Of a stretch of 58,302 nt of DNA, positions 15,728 through 24,249 are shown in pieces. The stretch is from an uncultured Bacilli bacterium (GTDB taxonomy: Bacteria > Bacillota_I > Bacilli_A > RF39 > UBA660). How positions within the stretch are numbered: the stretch's first letter is position 1; every line of letters starts with the position of its first letter. The DNA lies in assembly GCA_934096535.1 (NCBI GenBank), contig CAKOMC010000003.1:1-58302 (forward strand), read 5' to 3'. The notes under the pieces are model-generated. The model did no database searches. It saw nothing but the letters and a program-made list of their open reading frames with translations, and was not told the DNA's origin. The position numbers were made by a program, and so were the translations under genes.

Positions 15728-18512
15728 TTCCCAAAGAAATTTACAAAGAAATGTAAATAATATCAAGACAAAAATTAACTCACAAAAAAAATATCATCAA
15801 AAAAGAGAAAAACAAAGTAGATATATTATCTTAAGTTTAATCATGTTAGTTTTAATTGCTATCATGATTTTAGGCCTTTTTGGTATCATTTATATAATTA
15901 CTTCGGCCCCTGAATTTGATACTGATAAACTATATAACACTAGTTCTTCTATACTTTATAATAAAAATGGTGAAGAATACGGTCGTCTAGGGGCGGAAAA
16001 TCGTCAACTTGTAACTTATGATGAAATACCTCAAGTCTTAGTAGATGCCATCGTTGCCACTGAGGACTCTAGATACTTCCAACATAACGGCTTCGATATT
16101 GCTCGTTTTGCTAAAGCTTCTCTCGGTCAATTAAAAGGTAACTCTGGGGCTGGTGGAGCCTCTACTATTACCATGCAAGTTGTTGGTATGGCTTATACTG
16201 ACCGTAAAGAATCACACGGAATAGCTGGTATCATTCGTAAATTTACAGATATTTACTTAGCAATCTTTAAACTTGAAAAGAAATATACCAAAGAAGAAAT
16301 TATAGAATTTTATGTTAATACTCCATGGTTGGGTGCTAACAATACTTATGGTATCGAACAAGCCTCACAAAGATATTTTGGTAAAAGCGTTCGCGATATT
16401 TCCTTACCAGAAGCTGCAATATTAGCAGGAATATTTAATGCCCCTGATGCTTTTAATCCGTTTACTAATGTTGAAAAATGTACGACAAGACGCGATACGG
16501 TCTTAAATTTAATGTACCGTCATGGTTATATTACCGAAGAACAATTAAACGACGCTAAAAGCATTCCCGTTGAATCTTTAACTAATTTAAATGTCGATGA
16601 CGGTTTAAACAAATATCAATGGTTTATCGATACAGTCCAAGCCGAAGTTAAAGAAATTACTGGTAAAAATCCCGCTACGGTACCAATGAAAATTTATACA
16701 ACTTTAGATCCTGCAATCCAGGATGAATTAAATACAGCGGGTAATACTAATACCTATAATAAATGGAAAAATGATGACGAACAAGTTGCTATGAGTGTTA
16801 TCAATGTAAATGACGGGTCTATCAGTGGTATTTATGGTGGGCGTAATCAAAAAGGCGTTCAAGAATTTAACCGTGCTACTTCTGAATCTTACCAACCAGG
16901 TTCTTCAGCAAAACCTATCTTTGATTACGGCCCTGCTATTGAATATAACAATGCTTCTCCTGGAACTTATTATTTTGATGAAGCAATGTCTTACTCAAAC
17001 GGTCAGTCTATTAAAAACTGGGATGGAAGTTATATGGGGCAACTTACGATGCGTGTTGCTCTTGCTAGATCAAGAAATATTCCCGCTCTTCAAGCATTCC
17101 AATCTGTAGATAAAGAGAAAATTGCTAATTTTGTTCATAGTATGGGTATCAATTATGGCAAAGATTTATACGAATCATATTCAATTGGTTCTTTCGATAC
17201 CGTTTCTGCTGTCGGATTATCAGCAGCTTATGCTACATTTGCTCGCGGCGGCTACTACATTGAACCATATACATTTACAAAAATAGAATTTATTGATACC
17301 GATGATGTCTATGAAAATAAACCTAAGAAAGAAAAGGTCATGAGTGATTCAACTGCCTACATGATAAATAGCATATTAACAACAGCTAAATCTTCTTACA
17401 GCGTTGGTGGTTCTTTCAGAGTAAGCGGTACTGACCTTGCTGCAAAAACTGGTACTTCTACTTATCCAAACAATGCCATTGCGGCGGCTGGTATTAAAGT
17501 AACTCCTTCAAGAGATAACTGGACTTTAGTATATTCTCCTGATTATTCTATTGCAGTATGGTATGGCTATGATAAATTAAGTAAGACCACTTATACAACT
17601 ATGGGTAATGCTAACCGAGTAAAAAATAATATAATGAATAATATCGGTAAAAGGATATTTAAGAAAAATTCGCGTTTTGAAAAACCAAGTAGTATTATTG
17701 AAGTTGAAGTTGAAAAAGAAACTGTGCCTTTACAATTACCAAGTGCTTATACGCCAGCTAATATGCGTATGACCGAAATCTTCAAAAAAGGCACTGAACC
17801 AACTGAAACATCATTTAGATATCAACAATTAGAGAATCCAACTAACGGCAAAGCAACCACAAATGGTTCAACTGTTTACCTATCATGGAATCCAATTAAT
17901 ACCCCTGATGCTATAAACAATGATTACTTACAAAAATACTTCAATGAGAATTATAAATACTCACCTTCTAAATATTATCAAAATCGTTTATCTTATAATA
18001 ATCAATATATTGGTGAATTAAGATATTCTGTTTATCTTCAAGCTGGTGATAGCCTCCAATTCCTTGGCGAAACCAAAGATTCAAATTACACTTACCAAGG
18101 TGCAGGTGGTACTAACTACACATTTATCGTTAAAGCTAACTATTCAATATTTAAAGATAATGCTTCTACTGGTCTTAAGATTATTGCTGGAACTGGTGGT
18201 TCTTCTGCAAATGGTATATCTTTAAAAATTTCCAGCAAAGACGAATGTCGCAGTCGTATAACAAATAATTCTTATTATAACGATAATACAACTATTACTG
18301 CTACTGATATTAATGGTAATAACATTACTGAAGATATAAAAATATTAGACTCTACCATTCTTAATGTAGAAACTAATGAAACAGTAAAACGCATTAATTT
18401 ATCACTAAATGGTAAGTATAAAATAACTTACAATGTAAGTTATAATGGTAAAACTTATAGTATTTCCCGTACATTTACTATAGCTGATAGTTGTAATACA
18501 ACAAATGATTAA
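15711..18512 (+). CDS. ponA: Class A penicillin-binding protein (PBP1a type) with C-terminal Ig-like domains
   Basis: 933 residues, a bifunctional peptidoglycan synthase. A cytoplasmic basic tail and a membrane helix (about 38-63) lead to the GT51 glycosyltransferase (catalytic E118 in ATEDSRYF; GGASTITMQ at about 148-156), then the transpeptidase with S398 in SSAK, SRN 454-456 and KTGT 579-582. After about residue 660 come two beta domains: a fibronectin-III-like one (VYLSWNPI to YTFIVKANYS) and a terminal Ig-like one, likely wall-binding. AAGGAGATG precedes the ATG at 15711. Overlaps recU by 17 nt; a terminator follows the stop at once. Confidence 0.96.
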   Translation: MKKINNSQRNLQRNVNNIKTKINSQKKYHQKREKQSRYIILSLIMLVLIAIMILGLFGIIYIITSAPEFDTDKLYNTSSSILYNKNGEEYGRLGAENRQLVTYDEIPQVLVDAIVATEDSRYFQHNGFDIARFAKASLGQLKGNSGAGGASTITMQVVGMAYTDRKESHGIAGIIRKFTDIYLAIFKLEKKYTKEEIIEFYVNTPWLGANNTYGIEQASQRYFGKSVRDISLPEAAILAGIFNAPDAFNPFTNVEKCTTRRDTVLNLMYRHGYITEEQLNDAKSIPVESLTNLNVDDGLNKYQWFIDTVQAEVKEITGKNPATVPMKIYTTLDPAIQDELNTAGNTNTYNKWKNDDEQVAMSVINVNDGSISGIYGGRNQKGVQEFNRATSESYQPGSSAKPIFDYGPAIEYNNASPGTYYFDEAMSYSNGQSIKNWDGSYMGQLTMRVALARSRNIPALQAFQSVDKEKIANFVHSMGINYGKDLYESYSIGSFDTVSAVGLSAAYATFARGGYYIEPYTFTKIEFIDTDDVYENKPKKEKVMSDSTAYMINSILTTAKSSYSVGGSFRVSGTDLAAKTGTSTYPNNAIAAAGIKVTPSRDNWTLVYSPDYSIAVWYGYDKLSKTTYTTMGNANRVKNNIMNNIGKRIFKKNSRFEKPSSIIEVEVEKETVPLQLPSAYTPANMRMTEIFKKGTEPTETSFRYQQLENPTNGKATTNGSTVYLSWNPINTPDAINNDYLQKYFNENYKYSPSKYYQNRLSYNNQYIGELRYSVYLQAGDSLQFLGETKDSNYTYQGAGGTNYTFIVKANYSIFKDNASTGLKIIAGTGGSSANGISLKISSKDECRSRITNNSYYNDNTTITATDINGNNITEDIKILDSTILNVETNETVKRINLSLNGKYKITYNVSYNGKTYSISRTFTIADSCNTTND

Positions 18513-18537
18513 GAGTTCGTAAAGAGCTCTTTTTTTA
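18511..18537 (+). terminator. Terminator of recU-ponA
   Basis: Stem AAGAGTTC (18511-18518) / GAGCTCTT (18524-18531) with one G-U pair and loop GTAAA, followed by seven T. It overlaps the ponA stop codon. Confidence 0.9.
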
Positions 18538-18571
18538 GTTTATTAATTATTAGCTATTTTTTTAAAAACAT

Positions 18572-18619
18572 AAAAAAACTATTTAGCAAATTTTCTAATA
18601 AATCACTAAATAGTTTTTT
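18572..18619 (-). terminator. Terminator, possibly bidirectional, of the 18663-19691 gene
   Basis: Perfect stem CTATTTAG (18579-18586) / CTAAATAG (18606-18613) flanked by A on the left and T on the right, so it can terminate both strands. It serves the minus-strand gene ending at 18663 and backs up the ponA terminator. Confidence 0.85.
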
Positions 18620-18662
18620 ATTAATTTCTGGTTTTATTTTATATCTTTTTCCATTAATTTGT

Positions 18663-19691
18663 TTACTTATTTTTTTTAGCAGCCTTTATTTCTTTTAATT
18701 TTTCATGAACAATCTTAGAATTTTCAGCTGTATAGCCAATTAACATTTCTTCATTTTTCTTAGTTATAGTATTAAAAACTTCTTCATATACTTCCATATA
18801 TTTCTTAGTTAAAGCTGGCACTACCGCAATTCTATAAGTCTTGCCATTATTAGCAACACCAACAATTGAATTAGTCGATTTTATTCCGTTAACTCGTTGT
18901 TCAATTTTATATAGCCATAAAAAATCAGTATAGGGAATAACTTGAAAAGTATTATCCATCAAAATTACATAATTCGGTGTCAAATATAAATGAATATTAT
19001 TATAATAAAATGCCTCTTTATCTAGGGTTTCTGCATCAATTTTAGCTTTTTCTTCAACTGATAATTTCTTAATATTTTTTGTAAAACGCTTATTACAAAT
19101 TAAACCCGTGAATATGAATACAAAGCCTATCATGCCAAAAATAAAAGCCAAGAAATTTTGCCAAAATGCAATATCAACCTCAGAAGAAGTCATATCTAAA
19201 TAAACACTGCCAAAATAATTATCAAAATCAGCCATCGTAATTTCTTCATCAGGCCATAATTCATTAACAGTTTCAATAGCTAGCTTCTTAACATCAGTTG
19301 GTATTAGAGTCGAAACGCCAACCAACTTTTCTGTTTTACCATCAGTATATAAAGATTCATCTTTGAGGCGTTCATAATCTTCATTACTCATATAAGCAAT
19401 ATACATATATTTTTTATCTCTAATTAAATAATATTTGTCAGTAGCACTTTCATAACTAGCAAATAGATAAGGAAAAATATCCGAATCAACATAGGCTAAA
19501 ACATCTTCTTTATTATTCTGATTAACAATAACATCATGAAAACTAGCCATGTTTTTCTTAGCATCTCTCGAGACAAATATTCCCCACATAATACACACTA
19601 AACATAATCCTAATAATATTAGACCAATAAACACATTCTTTAAATGTCTACTTTTTTCCTCTTTAATAATGGGATTTGTAAAACCATTCAT
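18663..19691 (-). CDS. Membrane protein of unknown function (DUF6709-like)
   Basis: 342 residues. Two membrane helices (about 20-42 and 177-199) bracket an outer domain of about 135 residues; the C-terminal 140 residues are cytoplasmic and contain NNIHLYLTPNYVILMDN, QVIPYTDFLWLYKIEQRVNG and a KTYRIAVVP strand, which read like the Clostridia family DUF6709 (from memory, not certain). The frame starts 7 codons upstream at 19712, but the promoter at 19721-19749 would start the mRNA at about 19714 and AAGGAG lies before the ATG at 19691, so I take 19691. Monocistronic. The C-terminal part looks PH-domain-like; function unknown. Confidence 0.65.
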   Translation of the reverse strand: MNGFTNPIIKEEKSRHLKNVFIGLILLGLCLVCIMWGIFVSRDAKKNMASFHDVIVNQNNKEDVLAYVDSDIFPYLFASYESATDKYYLIRDKKYMYIAYMSNEDYERLKDESLYTDGKTEKLVGVSTLIPTDVKKLAIETVNELWPDEEITMADFDNYFGSVYLDMTSSEVDIAFWQNFLAFIFGMIGFVFIFTGLICNKRFTKNIKKLSVEEKAKIDAETLDKEAFYYNNIHLYLTPNYVILMDNTFQVIPYTDFLWLYKIEQRVNGIKSTNSIVGVANNGKTYRIAVVPALTKKYMEVYEEVFNTITKKNEEMLIGYTAENSKIVHEKLKEIKAAKKNK

Positions 19692-19720
19692 AAACTTCAA
19701 ACTCTCCTTCATTTAAGCTT

Positions 19721-19749
19721 ATTCTAACAAAAATAATTTTAATAAGCAA
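19721..19749 (-). promoter_or_regulatory. Promoter of the DUF6709-like gene
   Basis: Minus-strand TTGCTT (19749-19744), 17-nt spacer, TAGAAT (19726-19721). The start falls near 19714, which rules against translation from the ATG at 19712 and supports the one at 19691. Confidence 0.65.
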
Positions 19750-19823
19750 TATCATTATTTTTTTCTACTATTATCCATATTTACTATACACTTTTAAGCT
19801 AAAACATTTCCCATCTAGCCAAT

Positions 19824-19851
19824 AAAAAAGATACTAGCAAAAGCCAATATC
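19824..19851 (-). terminator. Terminator of the mgtA-DUF4186 pair
   Basis: Minus-strand 9-bp stem GATATTGGC (19851-19843) / GCTAGTATC (19838-19830) with two G-U pairs, a four-base loop, then six T. It lies 18 nt after the DUF4186 gene. Confidence 0.85.
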
Positions 19852-19868
19852 ATTTATTTAAATACTAT

Positions 19869-20234
19869 TTAATCTATTTCTCTTTTTATCCAAGTTACTA
19901 TAACTTCAACAATATAATCTATTTCGTTAGCAGATAACTCCCTATTTTTAGGGATATGATGTATTTTTTCTAAACAACCACGACAACAGCACCCGCAAGC
20001 ATGCTGAGCAATAAAAACCGGATGAACTTGCCGCATTGGTGTTTGTTTACCATCATTTAACAGATTAGCAGGTGCTAGCCTTTTCTTAATTAAATCGTAA
20101 GCATCACTCTTTATTTTATTTAAACCCTTTTCTAAAACATAGCTCTTCATTTTGGAATTTAAATGAAATGAACTTCTAAATCTTGACTTAGCTAAGCTAT
20201 CAAGTAATTTATTAATTTGTAATTCATTAATCAC
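19869..20234 (-). CDS. DUF4186 family Cys/His-rich protein
   Basis: 121 residues. Strong match to DUF4186: KSRFRSSFHL near the N-terminus, the block GKQTPMRQVHPVFIAQHACG followed by CCCRGCLEKIHHIPK, and the end NEIDYIVEVIVTWIKR. The CGCCCRGC cluster with nearby His residues looks like a metal-binding site (inference). Start: the GTG at 20234 overlaps the mgtA stop in TAGTG and has GGAG 10 nt upstream; a GTG at 20243 is too close to that GGAG. Co-translated with a Mg2+-type P-ATPase, so a role in metal handling or control of the pump is plausible but unproven. Confidence 0.85.
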   Translation of the reverse strand: MINELQINKLLDSLAKSRFRSSFHLNSKMKSYVLEKGLNKIKSDAYDLIKKRLAPANLLNDGKQTPMRQVHPVFIAQHACGCCCRGCLEKIHHIPKNRELSANEIDYIVEVIVTWIKREID

Positions 20235-22834
20235 TATAGCCACTCTCCATATTTTTTAATATAAATTTTCTTAACAAGCAATACTAAAAGGAAATAAAGT
20301 AAAACAAGAGCAATTAAACATATATAAAAACTTACAGGTAAAATAACAAAATCAAAAGTTTCAATTTTACTTAAAACAATTGGCGCTAATATAGTTAAAA
20401 CCATAGAGAAAATAATTAAAATATTTAACTTAGGTGAAGCATTAGATTCAGTAAAAGGAATTTTGGAAGTCCTAATATTAAAGATAATAGATAATTCCGT
20501 TACTAAACAAGTAACAAACCAAGCAGTTTGAAAATAGGAAGCCATATCAACGGTATTATATTTAAAAACAAATAAGAATAAAAGAAAAGCTAAAATATCA
20601 ATTACACTACTTGTAAGTCCCATGATTATCATAAATCTAGAAATACTTTTGACATTCCATTTTTTAGGAGCTTCTAGAAACTCATTATCTACATTATCAT
20701 CAGGAATACCCAATTGTGAAAAATCATAAATAAAATCTTGTAACAGCATTTGAATAGGGATTAAAGGTAAAAATGGTAAGAAAACACTAGCAAGCATTAT
20801 ACTGAAAACATCACCTAAATCACCGCTTAAAGCCATTTTCATATATTTAATAATATTGCCATAAACTTTGCGTCCTTCAATAATACCATCATAAATAACT
20901 TTAAGACTTTGTTGTAAAATAATAATATCACTAGATTCCTTGGCAATACTAGAAGCCGTATTTACTGAAATGCCAACATCAGCACTTGATAAAGACGGAG
21001 CGTCATTAACACCATCTCCCATGTAGCCAACAACATGACCACATTTCTTGTACAAACTAACAATTCTTTCTTTTTGAGTTGGATTCATTCTAGCAAACAC
21101 ATCAACAACATCCAATTTAGGTATCAATTCTTCATCAGATAACTTATCAATATCACTGCCAATCAAAATTTCATTGCCATTCAACCCTACTAAATTACAT
21201 ATATTTTTAGTTGCATAAGGATTATCACCCGTTAAAATTTTGGTTTTAACATTGATTTTTTGCAAGTTAACTAAAGTTTCTTTAACACCTTTTTTAGCAG
21301 GATCTAAGAAAGCAACAAAACCAATGAATATCATATCATCTTCAAAACTAGCATTAAATTTGCTGCCAGAATAAGAATTCTTAACTGCAAGGGCAATAAC
21401 TTGCATACCTAAACTAGCCATCTCAAGTGCTCTTGCTTTTATATCTTCAATTTTTTCTTTACCAAGTTTTTCAGTATTCGCACCAACTTGCACCCAATTA
21501 CAATGACTAATTATTTCTTCTAAAGCTCCTTTAGTTATCATTAAATAATCATTCTTATTTTTAACAACTACACTCTGTCTTTTTCTTGTATAATCAAACG
21601 GAATTTCATCGATTTTATCATATTTAACAATTTTCTTATCAATATCGTGTGATTTACCATAACTAATAATAGCTTTATCAACTAAATTTTTAATTCCTGT
21701 ACTATACAAACTATTAAGATAAGCATATTTTAAAACATTTTGATTTTCTTTCCCGTTAGCGTCAATATACTGTTGCAAAACTATTCTATTTTCGGTTAAA
21801 GTTCCGGTTTTATCCGTACACAAAATATCGATTGACCCTAAATTTTGAATTGAAGAAATATTTTTGACTAAAGTTTTCTTTTCAGCCAAGCGTTTACTTC
21901 CTTTGGTCAAATTAACATTTACTATCATCGGTAACATACTTGGCGTAATTCCTACGGCCACCGATAATGCAAATAACAAAGCTTCATTAAAATTATGTTT
22001 AATAAGACCATCAACTACTATTACAAATAAACAAACAGCTATCATACATTTTATCAGTAACTTAGATATACTTTTAATGCCCTTATCAAAATTAGTATTA
22101 TTTTTATTGAATTTAATTTTACTGCCAACTTTTCCTAAATAAGTAAAGGTTCCTGTCTTAACAACAACCCCGATGCCAAGACCACTGACGACACTGGAAG
22201 ACATTAAAGCTATATTAGAAATATTAAACAAATCAGGCTTACCTTCGTGTTTTAAGGAGTTACTTTTTTCAATTAAAACACTTTCACCAGTATAAACAGA
22301 TTGATTAATAAATAAGTCTTTAGCTTCCAGTAGTTTAATATCGGCGGGAATAATAGAACCGGCTGTCAGTTTTACGATATCACCTACAACAACATCCGTA
22401 ATATTTATTTCTACTTCTTTATTATTTCTCAAAACTAAACATTTAGAAATTACACTACTTTTTAATTTTTGATTAAACTTATATATTGAATAATCCTGAG
22501 CAAACCTTACACCAGCACTTACTAAAGCAATAGCAAATATAATAATTGATCCTAAAGTATCACCTAAAAGAAAATTGATAATACTTAGGAAAATAAGAAT
22601 TAAAACGAATTCATCTTTCAATGCAACCAGAAAAAAATATCCAGCGTTTCTTTTTTGTTCTTTGATTGTGACATTTTTACCATTTTCTTCTAATCTTTTT
22701 TTAGCTTCTTTAGTGGTTAAACCAGTAATATTAGTTTTTAGTCTGCTATATGTTGCATCATTATCTTCCAAAGCAATTTCCCGATATTCCTTCATCAAAA
22801 GTTCATTATTATTTTCTTTATTTAACTTCTTCAT
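20234..22834 (-). CDS. mgtA: Magnesium-importing-type P-type ATPase (P3B, MgtA family)
   Basis: 866 residues, near the usual 890-900 of MgtA/MgtB. Integral membrane pump. Seen: N-terminal cytoplasmic region, two helix pairs (about 68-112 and 258-305), actuator TGES at 182-185, phosphorylation site DKTGTLTEN at 341-349, hinge TGDNPYAT, GDGVNDAPSL, and a C-terminal block of six helices. KYDKIDEIPFDYTRKRQS and the DNVDNEFLEAPKKWNV stretch before helix 7 are typical of MgtA. AGGTGG precedes the ATG at 22834. It overlaps a DUF4186 gene at its 3' end. No Mg2+-responsive leader is recognisable in the 190 nt upstream. Confidence 0.9.
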   Translation of the reverse strand: MKKLNKENNNELLMKEYREIALEDNDATYSRLKTNITGLTTKEAKKRLEENGKNVTIKEQKRNAGYFFLVALKDEFVLILIFLSIINFLLGDTLGSIIIFAIALVSAGVRFAQDYSIYKFNQKLKSSVISKCLVLRNNKEVEINITDVVVGDIVKLTAGSIIPADIKLLEAKDLFINQSVYTGESVLIEKSNSLKHEGKPDLFNISNIALMSSSVVSGLGIGVVVKTGTFTYLGKVGSKIKFNKNNTNFDKGIKSISKLLIKCMIAVCLFVIVVDGLIKHNFNEALLFALSVAVGITPSMLPMIVNVNLTKGSKRLAEKKTLVKNISSIQNLGSIDILCTDKTGTLTENRIVLQQYIDANGKENQNVLKYAYLNSLYSTGIKNLVDKAIISYGKSHDIDKKIVKYDKIDEIPFDYTRKRQSVVVKNKNDYLMITKGALEEIISHCNWVQVGANTEKLGKEKIEDIKARALEMASLGMQVIALAVKNSYSGSKFNASFEDDMIFIGFVAFLDPAKKGVKETLVNLQKINVKTKILTGDNPYATKNICNLVGLNGNEILIGSDIDKLSDEELIPKLDVVDVFARMNPTQKERIVSLYKKCGHVVGYMGDGVNDAPSLSSADVGISVNTASSIAKESSDIIILQQSLKVIYDGIIEGRKVYGNIIKYMKMALSGDLGDVFSIMLASVFLPFLPLIPIQMLLQDFIYDFSQLGIPDDNVDNEFLEAPKKWNVKSISRFMIIMGLTSSVIDILAFLLFLFVFKYNTVDMASYFQTAWFVTCLVTELSIIFNIRTSKIPFTESNASPKLNILIIFSMVLTILAPIVLSKIETFDFVILPVSFYICLIALVLLYFLLVLLVKKIYIKKYGEWL

Positions 22835-23013
22835 AATTCCACCTAAACCTTAATCTATTTTACTAGACTAAATCAATACTCTTCTCATTATTTTTTTACT
22901 TTTTAAGTATAACACATCTCCATTTTAGAAAATCATTTTTTAAGCATTTTTTAAAATTTTTTTCTTTTAATTACTTAAATTTATTAAAAATGGTTTCAAC
23001 AATTTTTAAAATT

Positions 23014-23038
23014 TAAAAAAACTCTACATTGAGAGTTT
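23014..23038 (-). terminator. Terminator overlapping the stop of the 23024-23494 gene
   Basis: Minus-strand stem AAACTCT / AGAGTTT (23038-23032 with 23025-23019), six-base loop containing the stop codon, then a T tract. The hairpin begins inside the coding sequence. Confidence 0.85.
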
Positions 23039-23494
23039 TTTAACATCGTCATTATTTAAATCTAAACCATTTTCTAAAGTAGTTAGAGTCTCTTCGTGAT
23101 TAATATTTTCAATTTCTACTTTAAATCTGGGAAAACCACCATCAGAATATGGATAAGCCTCAATTATAAACTCATAAGTTCTAAAAAAGGATAACACCTC
23201 TTTTACCTTAGCAAGATTTTCCTTATAATTATTAGGCAAAATTAAGGTACAGCTTGGTCTTTTAGATTTTTCACTAGTATTAATTAAAAGAATATTTTCT
23301 TCCATCGCACAAAAATAAAATAAAACTGGTAGATAAGTATCATAATCTAAAGACTGATATACTCTAACATTTGAATATGTTTCTTTTAAATACTTTGATA
23401 TTATTTGTCCATGTAAATCAGAAGAATTAAGACGCCCTAAAGGCAATATTTCTCCCTTTGAATTTATAATTACCACTTTATTTTCGTTATACAT
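23024..23494 (-). CDS. Hypothetical protein coupled to an RpiB-family isomerase
   Basis: 156 residues, soluble, mixed alpha/beta. The start ATG at 23494 overlaps the stop of the isomerase gene (TAATG), so the two are translationally coupled; the 11 codons upstream of it in the same frame lie inside the isomerase gene and lack a start context. Segments such as KVVIINSKGEILPLG and YEFIIEAYPYSDGGFPRFKV suggest beta strands. I recognise no family. The coupling suggests an accessory subunit or a second enzyme of the same sugar-phosphate step. Confidence 0.6.
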   Translation of the reverse strand: MYNENKVVIINSKGEILPLGRLNSSDLHGQIISKYLKETYSNVRVYQSLDYDTYLPVLFYFCAMEENILLINTSEKSKRPSCTLILPNNYKENLAKVKEVLSFFRTYEFIIEAYPYSDGGFPRFKVEIENINHEETLTTLENGLDLNNDDVKKLSM

Positions 23495-24117
23495 TATCTT
23501 TTTAATGCCTCCAAATAGTCTAAACAAGAAGCTTCTTCTAAAGATTTCATAAAGACTTCATTTTGACAAATATGCTCAATTAATTCTTTATCAATATCTT
23601 TTAAACTATCTAATAATGGTCTGGTTGTAGCATTTTTAACTTTCTTTAAAATTTCTCGGTTATTTCTTTCACTTACTGCTCTTTCTTTAGGATAACCGCC
23701 GCCAATTGGTTCTCTAAATAACTCATTAAAAATATTTTCCAAGGTTATTTCACTACCCCAACCAAAGTTATAAGCATAGGCTAGACTAACAGCATTACCA
23801 CCATTTATTTGACTAAATAGATAAGCACTAGTGGGATCTGTAATAAGACCACAATAAACATTTGGAAAACTATTTAAAGCAAGCATTGCCCCTTCGCCAG
23901 TACCACAACCGGTTACAACAAAATCAGCAGCCCCACTATTTAATAGAATAGCGGCCATTAATCCTTCTTCAACATAAGTAATTGGTTTATCATTTTCATC
24001 TTTCATTCCGATATTTATTACTTCATAATTGTATTTATCACATACACTTTTTAAAGCTTTATAAATCAAAGCATTTTTACTACTCTGTGAATTATCATTT
24101 ATTAACGCTATTTTCAT
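23494..24117 (-). CDS. RpiB/LacA/LacB-family sugar-phosphate isomerase
   Basis: 207 residues. The Rossmann-like fold of RpiB is visible: MKIALINDNSQSSKN at the start, then VVTGCGTGEGAMLAL with the catalytic-position Cys at 71, GLITDPTSAYLFSQINGGNA and SLAYAYNFGWGSE. Ordinary RpiB proteins are about 145-150 residues; this one has about 55 extra at the C-terminus, as in the longer group of the family. It would interconvert an aldose- and ketose-phosphate; ribose 5-phosphate is only one candidate substrate. Own promoter at 24142-24169; coupled to a hypothetical gene downstream. Confidence 0.85.
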   Translation of the reverse strand: MKIALINDNSQSSKNALIYKALKSVCDKYNYEVINIGMKDENDKPITYVEEGLMAAILLNSGAADFVVTGCGTGEGAMLALNSFPNVYCGLITDPTSAYLFSQINGGNAVSLAYAYNFGWGSEITLENIFNELFREPIGGGYPKERAVSERNNREILKKVKNATTRPLLDSLKDIDKELIEHICQNEVFMKSLEEASCLDYLEALKR

Positions 24118-24141
24118 TTATATCTTTTTAATAAGTTAATT

Positions 24142-24169
24142 ATTATACTAACTTATTTCTCCTTTCCAA
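24142..24169 (-). promoter_or_regulatory. Promoter of the RpiB-family gene
   Basis: Minus-strand TTGGAA (24169-24164), 16-nt spacer, TATAAT (24147-24142). The leader of about 18 nt has only a weak ribosome site. Confidence 0.6.
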
Positions 24170-24249
24170 AAAATAGTAACATAAATTTACTTATATTACT
24201 ATCATAAACTAGCAAACTACTTCTTTTTTTAGTTATTATCCTTATAATT

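Noticed and set aside
22835..23013. Mg2+-sensing (M-box) riboswitch before mgtA
   Set aside because: The gap is only about 180 bases of mostly A/T runs and I find no M-box-like paired elements.
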